NCBI GenBank assembly: GCA_002256345.1
Contig: NKIY01000008.1
Location: forward strand, 124,001 to 188,000
Direction of reading: 5' to 3'
Source of the DNA: Bradyrhizobiaceae bacterium PARB1
GTDB taxonomy: Bacteria > Pseudomonadota > Alphaproteobacteria > Rhizobiales > Xanthobacteraceae
DNA length: 64,000 bases
Below the pieces are notes generated by a model, which saw only the letters and a list, made by a program, of their open reading frames with translations, searched no databases and had not been told where the DNA came from. Position numbers and translations under genes: made by a program. Of the stretch, positions 8,837 through 18,067 are shown piece by piece (position 1 is the first letter of the stretch; each line of letters starts with the position of its first letter).

Positions 8837-10417
8837 ATGTCCGCAGTCGCCCGTTTCGAAGTCATCCTGCTCCTGATGGCCGTCATCGTGGGGCTCGATC
8901 TGGCCGCACGGCGACTGCAATTGCCCCGCGCAGCCGCATTGATTCTTGGCGGCATCGGCCTCGCGCTGATCCCCGGCACGCCGGATCTCGAAATCGATCC
9001 TGAACTCGTTCTGGTGCTGTTCCTCCCGCCGCTGTTGATGTCGAGCGCCTGGTTCACATCCTGGCGCGATTTCCGCGCCGATCTGCGCATCATCCTGCAA
9101 CTCGCGGTCGGTGCCGTTTTTTTCACCACTTTCGTCGTCGGCGTGGTTGCCCATCTGGTCATACCGGACCTGCCATGGGCCGCATGTTTCGCGCTCGGCG
9201 CGATCGTTTCACCGCCCGATTCCGTTGCCGCCAAGGCAGTGCTGCAGAAAGTCGCGTTGCCTCACCGGATCATCGTGCTGCTCGAGGGCGAAAGCCTCGT
9301 CAACGATGCATCCGGGCTCGTGCTGCTGCGCTTCGCCGTTGCCGCGGCATTGACCGGTTCGTTCAGTGCCGGCGCAGCAGCCATCAGCTTCTTCACGGTC
9401 GCCATCGGCGGTCTGATTGTTGGCGTCGTCTTTGCGTTCGGCGCGATGCTCGTGATCAAGCGCATCAAGGAGATCGATCTCGCCATTGCCTGGACGTTCC
9501 TGGTCGCCTGGCTTTCCTACATCGCGGCCGAAAAGCTGCATGTCTCCGGGGTGCTGTCGACAGTCGCCTGCGGGATGATCCTCGGCTGGAAGCAGCACGA
9601 ACTTTTCGGTGCCTCGCTGCGCACCCGCGCCACAGCAGCGTGGAGCGTCGTCGTGTTCGTGCTGGAATCCCTCGTCTTCATCCTGATCGGCCTATCCTTG
9701 CGCGGTGTATTGCTTCGTCTTGGCGGCACCGATGCGCTGATCGCCATGGCACCGGCCACGGCCGCGATCATCGCTGCGGTCATCCTTGCGCGGTTCGCGT
9801 GGATGTTTCCCGGCACATATCTGCCGCGCATGTTACTGCCCAGACTGCGCGCCCGCGATCCCGCGCCGCCATGGCCGGTGCCGTTCGTGATGAGCTGGGC
9901 CGGGCTACGCGGCGTCGTCAGTCTCGCGGCCGCCTTGTCGTTGCCGGAACAGTTTCCAGGTCGCGACATGATCCTGACCATCACTTTCGCCGTCATTCTC
10001 GTGACGGTGCTGATTCAAGGCTCGACGCTGGCGCCGATCGTCCGACTATTGATGAAGGGCGATTACAAGATACATCATCAGTCCAAGCTCAGCGAAGCGC
10101 AGGCCCGCGCGCGCATCGCCGCCGCGCAGTTTGCCGCAATCGAGAAGGCTTCACGCAATGACGACGGCACCCATCGGCATCCGCGCCTGTTCGAGCAATA
10201 CACCTATCGGAAGGGCGCCGCAGCACGCTATGCCGAGGAGGCCGAGACGCTGTCCTCGCAGCGCATCGACCATTTCAGCACTGTGCTCGCCGCCATCGAG
10301 GCCGGCCGCAGCGAACTCCTGAGGATGTATCGGGCCGGCGAAATCCACGACAGCGTATTGCAGGCCCTCGAGGAAGGGCTCGATCTCGAAGAAGTCAATG
10401 CGAGGCGGCATCTCTGA
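8837..10417 (+). CDS. CPA1-family Na+/H+ antiporter
   Basis: Inner-membrane monovalent cation/proton antiporter of 526 aa, for pH and sodium homeostasis. About 12 transmembrane segments span residues 7-410. Family motifs are LFLPPLLMSSAW in the third helix region, ALGAIVSPPDSVAA with the transport aspartate, and LLEGESLVNDASGLV, whose N-D pair is the ion-binding site of CPA1. FVMSWAGLRGVVSLAAAL is the conserved arginine helix. A cytoplasmic tail of about 115 residues is predicted helical and charged. Start at the ATG after the weak AGG of GATAGGCCCTC. Confidence 0.92.
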   Translation: MSAVARFEVILLLMAVIVGLDLAARRLQLPRAAALILGGIGLALIPGTPDLEIDPELVLVLFLPPLLMSSAWFTSWRDFRADLRIILQLAVGAVFFTTFVVGVVAHLVIPDLPWAACFALGAIVSPPDSVAAKAVLQKVALPHRIIVLLEGESLVNDASGLVLLRFAVAAALTGSFSAGAAAISFFTVAIGGLIVGVVFAFGAMLVIKRIKEIDLAIAWTFLVAWLSYIAAEKLHVSGVLSTVACGMILGWKQHELFGASLRTRATAAWSVVVFVLESLVFILIGLSLRGVLLRLGGTDALIAMAPATAAIIAAVILARFAWMFPGTYLPRMLLPRLRARDPAPPWPVPFVMSWAGLRGVVSLAAALSLPEQFPGRDMILTITFAVILVTVLIQGSTLAPIVRLLMKGDYKIHHQSKLSEAQARARIAAAQFAAIEKASRNDDGTHRHPRLFEQYTYRKGAAARYAEEAETLSSQRIDHFSTVLAAIEAGRSELLRMYRAGEIHDSVLQALEEGLDLEEVNARRHL

Positions 10418-10423
10418 CCCCAT

Positions 10424-10442
10424 GCCGCAGCTTCCCTGCGGC
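10424..10442 (+). terminator. Possible terminator hairpin after the antiporter gene
   Basis: GCCGCAG / CTGCGGC, a 7-bp stem with a CTTCC loop, begins 7 nt after the antiporter stop. It lacks a T-tract, so it may be only an mRNA 3' hairpin. Confidence 0.4.
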
Positions 10443-10518
10443 AACTGCAGCCTCTAGTCTTCGGCTCCAACATTCGCACAACACGCGCGGCCTGCGCGCG
10501 GCAACCGGGAGAAACCTC

Positions 10519-11268
10519 ATGAGACTTCAGGGCCTGTCCACCATCGTCACCGGCGGCGCGTCCGGCTTCGGTGCCGAGATCGCTCGCGCCTATGCGCGCG
10601 AAGGCGCCAAGGTCGTGATCTTCGACCTGAATGCCGATGGCGCGAAGACGGTCGCGAGCGAGATCGGCGCCAGCGCCATCGCGCATGGCGGCAGTGTCGC
10701 CAACAAGGCCGACGTGGATGCCGCCGTGAAGCTCGCGGTCGACACATTCGGCAAGCTCGATGTGGTCGTCAACAATGCCGGCTGGACGTTCCGCAACAAG
10801 CCGATGCTGGAAGTGACCGAGGAGGAGTTCGATCGGGTCTTCGACGTCAATGTGAAAGCGATCTTCCTGATGACCAATGCCTGCGTGCCCGTCATGAAGA
10901 AGCAGAAAAGCGGCCGCATCATCAATATCGGCTCCACCGCCGGCGTGCGCCCGCGTCCCGGCCTCACCTGGTACAACGCATCCAAGGGGGCCGTGAACCT
11001 GATGTCGAAGTCGATGGCCGTGGAGCTCGCTCCGGACGGCATCCGCGTCAACTGCATCGCGCCTGTGATGGGCGAGACCGGCCTGCTCGAGGCCTTCATG
11101 GGCGTGCCGGATACGCCAGAGAACCGTGCCAAGTTCATCGGCACCATTCCGCTCGGCCGCATGTCCCGCCCGTCGGATATCGCCAATGCCTGCGTTTATA
11201 TGGCCGGCGAGGAGTCCGAGTTTCTCACGGGCGTGATTCTGCCGGTGGATGGCGGGCGCACCATCTAG
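10519..11268 (+). CDS. SDR-family NAD(P)-dependent oxidoreductase
   Basis: Classical short-chain dehydrogenase of 249 aa. It shows the nucleotide-binding TGGASGFG at residues 12-19, the acidic residue FDLN after beta-2 that favours NAD(H), the NNAG motif, catalytic Ser in NIGSTAGV, the YxxxK pair in WYNASKGAV, and the C-terminal LPVDGG. Best described as 3-oxoacyl-ACP-reductase-like or glucose-dehydrogenase-like; the substrate is not predictable. GGGAGA lies 6 nt before the ATG. It is followed by a run of three hairpins before a small membrane protein. Confidence 0.9.
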   Translation: MRLQGLSTIVTGGASGFGAEIARAYAREGAKVVIFDLNADGAKTVASEIGASAIAHGGSVANKADVDAAVKLAVDTFGKLDVVVNNAGWTFRNKPMLEVTEEEFDRVFDVNVKAIFLMTNACVPVMKKQKSGRIINIGSTAGVRPRPGLTWYNASKGAVNLMSKSMAVELAPDGIRVNCIAPVMGETGLLEAFMGVPDTPENRAKFIGTIPLGRMSRPSDIANACVYMAGEESEFLTGVILPVDGGRTI

Positions 11269-11283
11269 GGAAATTCGTAAACC

Positions 11284-11419
11284 ATCGAATCTGGTGAGAT
11301 TCGATTCACCAATCCCTTTAAGCAATTCAGCCGAGGTTCATGCGATGATCCCTGCATGATCGAGGGACAAACCTCGGCAGGGAAGGCGTCAGGGTCAGGC
11401 CGGTCAACGGCCTGGCCCC
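11284..11419 (+). other. Run of three predicted hairpins between two genes
   Basis: In 136 nt there are three inverted repeats: ATCGAATC / GATTCGAT with loop TGGTGA near 11284-11305; GCCGAGGTT (11330-11338) / AACCTCGGC (11370-11378), with an inner TCCCT / AGGGA stem; and GTCAGGCCG / CGGCCTGGCC with loop GTCAA near 11393-11418, followed by a short T-run. This could be a terminator plus a structured leader of the 59-aa gene, or a small RNA. Confidence 0.45.
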
Positions 11420-11436
11420 GCTCTTTGGGGATCATC

Positions 11437-11616
11437 ATGGCAGCAAAGAAGAAAGCGGCTCCGCGTAAAAAGGCGGAGACCTTTGAGCCCGTTCATCCGG
11501 CTTTCGCCGTTCTGCGCACGGCCACCCGCAGCGTCGTCAATACGGCGATCGTCTGCGCCGCCTGCGGCGTCACGCTGCTGAGCTTGATGGCCGCGCTGAA
11601 ATTCCAGATCACCTAA
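11437..11616 (+). CDS. Small membrane protein with basic N-terminus (59 aa)
   Basis: Unrecognised small protein. The first 20 residues are Lys/Ala-rich (MAAKKKAAPRKKAETF), followed by a stretch with one hydrophobic segment at about residues 37-56 (VNTAIVCAACGVTLLSLMAA) and a short tail. It looks like a single-pass inner-membrane peptide. I chose the ATG at 11437 with GGGG upstream; an upstream in-frame ATG at 11356 would run through the predicted hairpins. Its TAA overlaps the TAG of the convergent reductase gene by 3 nt. Confidence 0.6.
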   Translation: MAAKKKAAPRKKAETFEPVHPAFAVLRTATRSVVNTAIVCAACGVTLLSLMAALKFQIT

Positions 11617-12989
11617 GCACTCTTCATTTCGTTTAAAAGTGTCGGAATGAGTTCCGACACCGTTGGATGCACCGGCACCGCCCATTGCAGTTCGGTGTAG
11701 TCGGCGCCGGCATTCATGATGTCGAGGATGCCGTGGATCGCTTCGTCGCCTGACGTACCGAGGATCGCTGCGCCGAGAATCTTCTTCGTCTCCGCATCGA
11801 CGATCACCTGCATCTTGCCGAAGGTCTCGCCTTTTTCCACCGCGCGGCCGACATGTTTCATCGGCCGCTCGCCGATCAGCAGCTTCCTGCCGGTGGCCTT
11901 CGCCTGCGTCACCGTCATGCCGACACGCCCCAGCGGCGGGTCGATGAACAGCGCATAGCCGGGAATGCGATCGCTGACCTTGCGCCTGCCGCCATCCAGC
12001 AGATTGGCGGCGATGATCTCGAAATCGTTATAGGCGGTATGCGTAAAGGCGCCGCGGCCATTGCAGTCGCCCATCGCATAGATACGCGGAACATTGGTGG
12101 CAAGGCCGTCATCGACCTTGATATAGCCGCGCTCGTCCATGGCCACGCCGGCCCTGGCGAGATCGAGATCATCGGTGTTCGGCCGCCGTCCCACTGCCAG
12201 CAGCACATCGCTGCCGATGACTTCCGGCGCGCCTTCACTGCAATCGACGCCAACGGCAACGCCGTCCGGATGCGGCTTGAATGTGATGCATTCGGCGCTG
12301 GTGCGGATATGAATGCCTTCGGCTTCCAGTATCTCGCGGATCATCTCGGAGATATCCGAATCCTCGCGCGGCACCAGATGCGCGCCCTTCTCCACCACCG
12401 TCACCTCGGCGCCGAAGCGGCGATACATCTGCGCAAATTCCAGCCCGATATAGCTGCCACCGACCACCACCAGATGTTTCGGCACGCGGTCGAGCTTCAG
12501 CATGCCGTTATTGGTGAGATAGGGCACATCGTTCACGCCCGGGAAATCCGGCACCACTGGGCGGCCGCCTACATTGACGAAGATCTTCGGCGCGGTCAGC
12601 AACTCATCGCCGACGCGCACCAAGTCCGTAGCCTCGAAGCGCGCATGGCCATCGAAGACCGTACAGTTCTTCATGTGACGCAGCCAGCTTTCGACTCCGT
12701 TGCGCGAATCCATGATCACCTTGTCGGCCCGCGCCCTGACGCGCGCCATATCGATACGCACCGGCGCGTCAATCATGACACCGTAGTCGGTACCGCGCCT
12801 CGCAAGATGGGCAGCATAGGCACTCGCCACCAATGTCTTGGTGGGTTTGCAGCCGGTATTGACGCAAGTCCCGCCGAACAGATGGCGTTCTACGATCGCG
12901 ACCGTCTGCCCCGCGGCAGTCAGGCGGCCGGCCAGTGGAGGACCGGCCTGCCCGGCACCGATAATGATGGCGTCGAAATTGCGTGCCAT
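11613..12989 (-). CDS. FAD-dependent pyridine nucleotide-disulfide oxidoreductase (mercuric-reductase-like)
   Basis: Cytoplasmic flavoprotein of 458 aa related to dihydrolipoamide dehydrogenase and mercuric reductase. FAD-binding GAGQAGPPLAG is at residues 11-21. The redox-active pair is in GGTCVNTGCKPTKTL (Cys about 42 and 47). The NAD(P)-binding GGSYIGLEFAQ is near 173, the second FAD motif is YAMGDCNGRGAFTHTAYND, and the C-terminal interface has VPVHPTVSELIP with the family His (Glu five residues on). No N-terminal metal-binding domain or C-terminal vicinal Cys pair is present, so mercury reduction is unlikely; electron acceptor unknown. Confidence 0.88.
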   Translation of the reverse strand: MARNFDAIIIGAGQAGPPLAGRLTAAGQTVAIVERHLFGGTCVNTGCKPTKTLVASAYAAHLARRGTDYGVMIDAPVRIDMARVRARADKVIMDSRNGVESWLRHMKNCTVFDGHARFEATDLVRVGDELLTAPKIFVNVGGRPVVPDFPGVNDVPYLTNNGMLKLDRVPKHLVVVGGSYIGLEFAQMYRRFGAEVTVVEKGAHLVPREDSDISEMIREILEAEGIHIRTSAECITFKPHPDGVAVGVDCSEGAPEVIGSDVLLAVGRRPNTDDLDLARAGVAMDERGYIKVDDGLATNVPRIYAMGDCNGRGAFTHTAYNDFEIIAANLLDGGRRKVSDRIPGYALFIDPPLGRVGMTVTQAKATGRKLLIGERPMKHVGRAVEKGETFGKMQVIVDAETKKILGAAILGTSGDEAIHGILDIMNAGADYTELQWAVPVHPTVSELIPTLLNEMKSA

Positions 12990-13076
12990 ATCGAAGCAAG
13001 CTCCAAACGGATGCCGAACATCAGTTCGGACTTTATTGGCGCCAATTGCGAGCGAGAAGATGACGCCTCGTCCGGC

Positions 13077-13997
13077 TCACGCCGCGGCCACTGCAAAGCC
13101 GATGCGCGGGAAATGAACGGCGGCGACTCCGACCTCCGGGTCATCGCGCCGTATCACGACACGCTCGCGATTTGCTCCGAGACATATGCCCTTCACCGTA
13201 TCGAAGCCCCAGTCGGTCGGCGTTACCGTCAGCGGAGTACCGATCGACCATTCAGATGCCGTATCGTCGACCGTCTCCGGGGCGGCAGTGCGCGCCACAT
13301 CGAGCGCTGCATCCGGCGCCATCGTCTCGCCGTTGCCGTGCCCCAGGGCGGCAATACGATCCATCCATGCCAATACGGCCGGATGATCGGACAGGCCCTC
13401 ACCTTCGCCGAGATTGCCGCGCACATACCACAGCGGGTGATAGACAGCGGCATCCGCCAGCGAAGGCTTCTCGCCCAGAATGAAAGGGCCGCCCTCGGTA
13501 AGACAGCAATCGATCCACATCAGATGAGACCGAAACTGATCGCGCAGCGACGGCACGCGCGGACGCATCTTTTCGCTATCCCAGCCATCGAATTTACCAG
13601 CGGTGAATGCCGCACGATCAGCATGCAGTTCCGACGGAAACCGATCGCCATTCAAACCGAAAACGAGACCGAGCGAGGTTGCGAACAAGGCCTGATCTGC
13701 CCAGCCCGCGATCATATCGGCACGGCCGCGTGTCTCGTACGGATACAATGGAGGATCGGGAAAGCGCCGTTCGAGTTCGGCAAGAATGAGCCGCGTATCG
13801 CAATAGATATCGGCACCGATCTGCAGCACGGGAATGCGGCGATAGCCGCCTGTCAGCGGCACGAGATGCGGCTTCGGGGCCATACGCGGCTGCTCGACCG
13901 AGCACCAGCGCAGGCCCTTCAACCCGAATGCGACCCGGACTTTCTCAGCAAATGGCGAACGCGGATAATGATGAAGAATGATATCCCGCGCCACCAC
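13077..13997 (-). CDS. Glutathione S-transferase family protein with C-terminal extension
   Basis: Cytoplasmic protein of 306 aa. Residues 5-85 form a thioredoxin-like GST_N domain (ILHHYPRSPFAEKVRVAFGLKGL, cis-Pro in RIPVLQIG, D-T-R-L-I in the glutathione site). The helical GST_C domain follows to about residue 215, with the N-capping motif GEKPSLADAAVYHPLW. Some 90 further residues (EWSIGTPLTVTPTDWG...) form a beta-rich tail unusual for GSTs. The start is one of two tandem GTG codons. It lies 17 nt after the stop of a 68-aa gene, so the two are likely an operon. Substrate unknown. Confidence 0.82.
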   Translation of the reverse strand: MVARDIILHHYPRSPFAEKVRVAFGLKGLRWCSVEQPRMAPKPHLVPLTGGYRRIPVLQIGADIYCDTRLILAELERRFPDPPLYPYETRGRADMIAGWADQALFATSLGLVFGLNGDRFPSELHADRAAFTAGKFDGWDSEKMRPRVPSLRDQFRSHLMWIDCCLTEGGPFILGEKPSLADAAVYHPLWYVRGNLGEGEGLSDHPAVLAWMDRIAALGHGNGETMAPDAALDVARTAAPETVDDTASEWSIGTPLTVTPTDWGFDTVKGICLGANRERVVIRRDDPEVGVAAVHFPRIGFAVAAA

Positions 13998-14014
13998 GTC
14001 AAGGCATCCGTCGG

Positions 14015-14221
14015 TCAGTGTTTCGTCGCCGACGGCGCATCCTGCATCGCCTCGAATTCGGCGAGTGGATAAACGAGACCGTCCGGGCTCGTGATCTCGA
14101 TATCCCAGCTGCCGTCTTCCAGCAGCTCCTTGGCCTTCTTGACGGCACCCGCAGCGTTATCGCGGCGGAGTGATACGGTGCCGGACGTATCAGTCCCTTT
14201 GACGAAGAAAGGCAAGTTCAT
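14015..14221 (-). CDS. Conserved small protein of unknown function (68 aa)
   Basis: Soluble small protein with no family I can name. It reads as a beta hairpin (PFFVKGTDTSGTVSLRR), a helix (AAGAVKKAKELLEDG) and a strand (WDIEITSPDGLVYPLAEF), compatible with a compact alpha/beta domain. A purine-rich AGAGGGAGG directly precedes the ATG. It is first in a pair with the GST-like gene 17 nt downstream. Confidence 0.65.
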   Translation of the reverse strand: MNLPFFVKGTDTSGTVSLRRDNAAGAVKKAKELLEDGSWDIEITSPDGLVYPLAEFEAMQDAPSATKH

Positions 14222-14331
14222 CCTCCCTCTGCAAATCTACTGTCCGCGGCTTCATCGCCGCGTCACATGACATCTGATCACAAGCGAATGCATAGCGCCA
14301 GCAGCTTGGCGGGAATGCCAGCGCGGTATTT

Positions 14332-15612
14332 TCACAGTTTCGCGCGCTGCACCGCCGGACCTGTGAGCGCGAAGAAGGTCAAAGCGCCCACGGTCAAACA
14401 TACCGCCATGACGATCAACACGGCCGGCAGCCCAAAATAGGCTGCAATAGGGCTGGTGATCGACTGCATCACCGCCGTTCCCAGGAAGAAGGCCAGATTA
14501 GCTGCGGACAACGCCTTGCCGATATTCTCGGGCGCGACAGCTTGACGGATCATTGCATAGATCAGCGGCTGCATGGAGACGAGGAAGCCAAACGTCACCA
14601 GCAAAACAGTATCAACAGCCACCGGCACCAGCGAAATGCCGAGCAGCCGCGCCAGCGGGTAGCCGGGAGCGCCGAGCGCCATTGTCAACAGCAGGACTGC
14701 GGCAACCAGATGCACGCCGAGCAGCAGCACGCGCCGGTGGCCGAACTTGCGATCGATGACGCCGGACATCGCCGGTGCCACGACCAGCGCCAAAGTGAAC
14801 AGCAACAACACATTGCCGGCCTCGATACGCGACAGGCCCTTGATCGACATCAACCAGGGCCCTGCCCAAAGCCCGCGCAGCACGAGCTGCATCGCCAGCG
14901 AAACGAATGCGAGAATGATGATACCGCGCAGCGCCCGTGACAGGCCAAGGCGCAGCACCGACGCCATTTCAGCACCGAGCGCACGCTGCTGTCCGTCGGG
15001 CCGCGCAACCGGCACAATCACAGCAATCAGCCCCGCGACGACGACGGCAGCGCCGGCCGCGGTCCAATAACCGGCACGCCAGCCCCAATGCTCCACGATA
15101 TAGGCGAGCGGGCTCGCCGACAGCAGCAGACCGGAATTGCCGAAAGACAAAATGACACCGGACCACAAGCCGAACTGCGCCGGCGTCAGCCGCTTGGCAG
15201 CAAGCGTGATCGGGCACATCAGCATGCCCGATGTCGCCATGCCGATCGTGGCTTGCGAGACGAAGAAGGACAGCGGTCCCGTCGAGAAGGCAGCGATCGC
15301 TGCACCGGCGATGGTGCCGGCAAACAGCGTCAGCGATACCGAGCGGATGCTGTAACGATCCAGCGCAACGCCAATGGGAATCTGCAGCAGGGCGAAGAAG
15401 AAATGATAGGCCGAGGTCAGCGCCGCCAATGTCTGCGGCGTCACACCGAGATCTGGCGCCATCACGTCGATTGCCAACGCTGGCGTCGTCCGCAGCATGT
15501 TGGACAGCACATGTCCGCAGGTGAGAATCAGCAGCGCGGCCATCAGTGCCACGCCCACGCGCGGCTCGGCAGATTCAGGCTTTACGGGGGACAGGGTTTC
15601 GGCAGCGGTCAT
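14332..15612 (-). CDS. MFS transporter
   Basis: Inner-membrane major facilitator carrier of 426 aa with 12 predicted helices starting at about residue 20. It has the loop 2-3 motif IGVALDRYSIRS (the G-x3-D-R-x2-R form), and a long central loop near PDGQQRALGAE. Helices are Ala/Leu/Val-rich throughout. It lies 86 nt downstream of the molybdopterin oxidoreductase gene on the same strand and may be transcribed with it. Substrate not predictable. Confidence 0.87.
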   Translation of the reverse strand: MTAAETLSPVKPESAEPRVGVALMAALLILTCGHVLSNMLRTTPALAIDVMAPDLGVTPQTLAALTSAYHFFFALLQIPIGVALDRYSIRSVSLTLFAGTIAGAAIAAFSTGPLSFFVSQATIGMATSGMLMCPITLAAKRLTPAQFGLWSGVILSFGNSGLLLSASPLAYIVEHWGWRAGYWTAAGAAVVVAGLIAVIVPVARPDGQQRALGAEMASVLRLGLSRALRGIIILAFVSLAMQLVLRGLWAGPWLMSIKGLSRIEAGNVLLLFTLALVVAPAMSGVIDRKFGHRRVLLLGVHLVAAVLLLTMALGAPGYPLARLLGISLVPVAVDTVLLVTFGFLVSMQPLIYAMIRQAVAPENIGKALSAANLAFFLGTAVMQSITSPIAAYFGLPAVLIVMAVCLTVGALTFFALTGPAVQRAKL

Positions 15613-15698
15613 GATGACGCTCGCCTACGAGAAAATGTCGCAGGCAGCAACCGCCACTAAAGCAGTGGCGGTCATGCATGACCCATGCTGCGCTGCAG

Positions 15699-17987
15699 CT
15701 AAGCCGCAGCGCAGATCTTCACCGGCACTGACTTGTAGGCCGGCGTTCCCGACCGCGCATCGTGCTCTTCGAGCGCGACCAACACGTTGGCCTCGGGATA
15801 ATAGGCGGCGATCGAGCCTTTCGGGATCTCATACTCCACCGCCGTGAATCCGCGCATGGCACGCGCCAGACCGCTCGGTGCATCCAGCACCACGTCGATG
15901 ACATCGCCATGGGCGAGACCACGGCTCGCCAGATCCTCCGCGTTGACGAAAACGATGTCGCGGCGACCTGTAATGCCGCGATAGCGGTCGTTCATGCCGT
16001 AGATGGTGGTGTTGTACTGGTCGTGGCTGCGTAATGTCGTCAGCGTCAGCGCATGCTGGTCCGAACCATCCTCATAGACGCCCGGAAACACCAGAAACTG
16101 GGCTTTGCCGCTCTCCGTCAGCCATTCCCGTTCCGACGCCGCATTGCGCAAGCGGAAACCGCCGGGCTTCTTGATACGTTCGTTATAGTCCTTGAAGGCT
16201 GGAAACACCGCCTCGATGGCGTCGCGAATCTTGTTGTAGTCACCGACCAGATCGAGCCAGTCTACTTTCGTGTTCAACAGCGTGGCGATCGCCATGTCGG
16301 CGACAATGCGGGCTTCCGAGCGCAGATGCTCTGACGCCGGCTGTAACCCTCCGCGCGAACCATGCACCATGGACATCGAATCCTCCACGGTGACGAGCTG
16401 CTTGCCGGCCGCCTGCACATCGATCTCGGTGCGGCCAAGGCAGGGCAGGATGATCGATTCCTTCGCAATCAACAGATGCGAGCGATTCAGCTTGGTGGCG
16501 ATATGCACGACGAGATCGAGACTGCGCATCGCCGGATAAGTCACTTCCGGATCCGGCATCGCGACCGCGAGATTCCCGCCGAGCGCGATGAGCGCCTTGG
16601 AGCGCCCGTCGCGCATGGCCTTCACCGAGGCCACCGCATCGTGCCCATGCGCGCGCGACGGATCGAAGCCGAACCGGCGCTTGATACCATCGAGCAGTGC
16701 ATCGTTCGGCACTTCGGTGATGCCGACCGTGCGATCGCCTTGCACATTCGAATGCCCGCGCAGCGGCGAAATGCCGGCACCGGGCCGGCCGAAATTGCCT
16801 CGCAGCAACAGCAGATTCGCGATTTGCTGCACGTTAGCCACGCCGTGACGATGCTGGGTGATGCCCATGCCGTAATTGATGATGACACTCTTGGCATTGG
16901 CATAGATGCGCCCGAGATGTTCGATCTCGGTGCGCGTCAGGCCCGATGACTTTTCGATCGCTTCCCATGAAGTCGCATCCAGATCGGCAAGCAGATCGTC
17001 GATGCCTTCGGTATGCTCGGCGATGAAGGCACGGTCGAGCACATCCGGTCCACCGGCTGCACGGCTCTCGCGATCTAGCGCCACCACCGCCTTCATCATG
17101 CCCTTCAGCACCGCGAGGTCGCCGCCGACCTTGATCTGGTAATAGACCGACGACAGTTGCGTCGCATGGCCCGTCAGCATTTCAGATGGATGCTGCGGCG
17201 AGATGAAACGCTCCAGTCCGCGCTCCCGCAGCGGATTGATGGAGACGATGGCCGCACCACGCTTGGCGCAGGCACGCAGCGTATTGAGCATGCGCGGATG
17301 ATTGGTGCCGGGATTGTGCCCGATGCAGAACACGGCATCCGCATGGTCGAAATCCTCCAGCGTCACCGTGCCCTTGCCGATGCCGATGGACTGCGGCAGG
17401 CCGACGCTGGTGGCCTCGTGGCACATATTGGAGCAGTCGGGAAAATTGTTGGTGCCGTATTCGCGCACGAACAGCTGATATAGGAACGCCGCCTCGTTCG
17501 AGCAGCGGCCGGAGGTGTAGAACTCCGCCATGTTGGGATCGGGCAAGGCACGCAGGCCTGCGCCGATCCGTGTCATCGCATCCTCCCACGAGATCGGGAG
17601 AAACTTGTCGCTTGCCGCGTCGTAGGCCATGGGATGCGTCAGACGCCCCTGGTTCTCCAGATCGTGGTCGTGCCACTTCCACAGCTCGCTCACCGTATGC
17701 TGCGCGAAAAATTCCGGCGTGGTGCGCTTGGCCGTCGCCTCCCACGACACGGCCTTGGCGCCGTTCTCGCAGAACTCGAAAGACGAAGTATGTTTCGGAT
17801 CGGGCCAGGCGCAGCCAGGGCAGTCGAATCCGGCCGGCTGGTTCATGGTCAGAAGCCCGCGGGTTTCATCGACAACCGCGAGCTGACTGCGCACCGCATC
17901 CGCCACTGCCCTCAGGGCGCCCCAGCCGCCGGCAGCGCTGTGATACTCGCCGACGCCCTCAACCTTCTTCTTGACCAACTCAGCCAT
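15699..17987 (-). CDS. FdhF/YdeP-family molybdopterin oxidoreductase
   Basis: Cytoplasmic bis-MGD molybdoenzyme of 762 aa, in the formate-dehydrogenase-like YdeP group whose substrate is unsettled. The N-terminus has the family block DCPGCAWPDP followed by CENGAKAV, in place of the full four-Cys FeS cluster of classical FdhF. Next come AEFYTSGRCSNEAAFLYQ, GHNPGTNHPRM and NYGMGITQHRHGV for cofactor binding, and a C-terminal molybdopterin-dinucleotide domain (SHDQYNTTIYGMNDRYRG). I start at the ATG at 17987, with AAGGG 8 nt upstream; an open frame extends 51 codons further but lacks a ribosome site and is not family-like. It is divergent from an Old Yellow Enzyme gene across a promoter holding a perfect palindrome. 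Confidence 0.88.
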   Translation of the reverse strand: MAELVKKKVEGVGEYHSAAGGWGALRAVADAVRSQLAVVDETRGLLTMNQPAGFDCPGCAWPDPKHTSSFEFCENGAKAVSWEATAKRTTPEFFAQHTVSELWKWHDHDLENQGRLTHPMAYDAASDKFLPISWEDAMTRIGAGLRALPDPNMAEFYTSGRCSNEAAFLYQLFVREYGTNNFPDCSNMCHEATSVGLPQSIGIGKGTVTLEDFDHADAVFCIGHNPGTNHPRMLNTLRACAKRGAAIVSINPLRERGLERFISPQHPSEMLTGHATQLSSVYYQIKVGGDLAVLKGMMKAVVALDRESRAAGGPDVLDRAFIAEHTEGIDDLLADLDATSWEAIEKSSGLTRTEIEHLGRIYANAKSVIINYGMGITQHRHGVANVQQIANLLLLRGNFGRPGAGISPLRGHSNVQGDRTVGITEVPNDALLDGIKRRFGFDPSRAHGHDAVASVKAMRDGRSKALIALGGNLAVAMPDPEVTYPAMRSLDLVVHIATKLNRSHLLIAKESIILPCLGRTEIDVQAAGKQLVTVEDSMSMVHGSRGGLQPASEHLRSEARIVADMAIATLLNTKVDWLDLVGDYNKIRDAIEAVFPAFKDYNERIKKPGGFRLRNAASEREWLTESGKAQFLVFPGVYEDGSDQHALTLTTLRSHDQYNTTIYGMNDRYRGITGRRDIVFVNAEDLASRGLAHGDVIDVVLDAPSGLARAMRGFTAVEYEIPKGSIAAYYPEANVLVALEEHDARSGTPAYKSVPVKICAAA

Positions 17988-18042
17988 CGCGAGCCCTTCC
18001 GATTCCCGGCCCATATGGCCGCCGATATTCCGTCTCGTAGCA

Positions 18043-18067
18043 CTATTCGCTGCATTGCAGCGAATAG
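18043..18067. promoter_or_regulatory. Perfect 25-bp palindrome, likely operator
   Basis: CTATTCGCTGCA and TGCAGCGAATAG are exact reverse complements separated by one base. The site lies in the 187-nt divergent region, 55 nt from the FdhF-like start and 107 nt from the OYE start. A symmetric site of this length fits a dimeric regulator controlling one or both genes. No regulator gene is adjacent. Confidence 0.7.

Noticed and set aside
11613-12989. Mercuric reductase (merA)
   Set aside because: The CxxxxC disulfide is present, but the C-terminal vicinal cysteines and the N-terminal metal-binding domain are missing, and no mer genes are nearby.
11853-14072. 739-codon open frame on the plus strand
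   Set aside because: It lies opposite the well-supported flavin reductase and GST genes, is rich in His/Arg/Asp from antisense of GC-rich codons, and has no family match.
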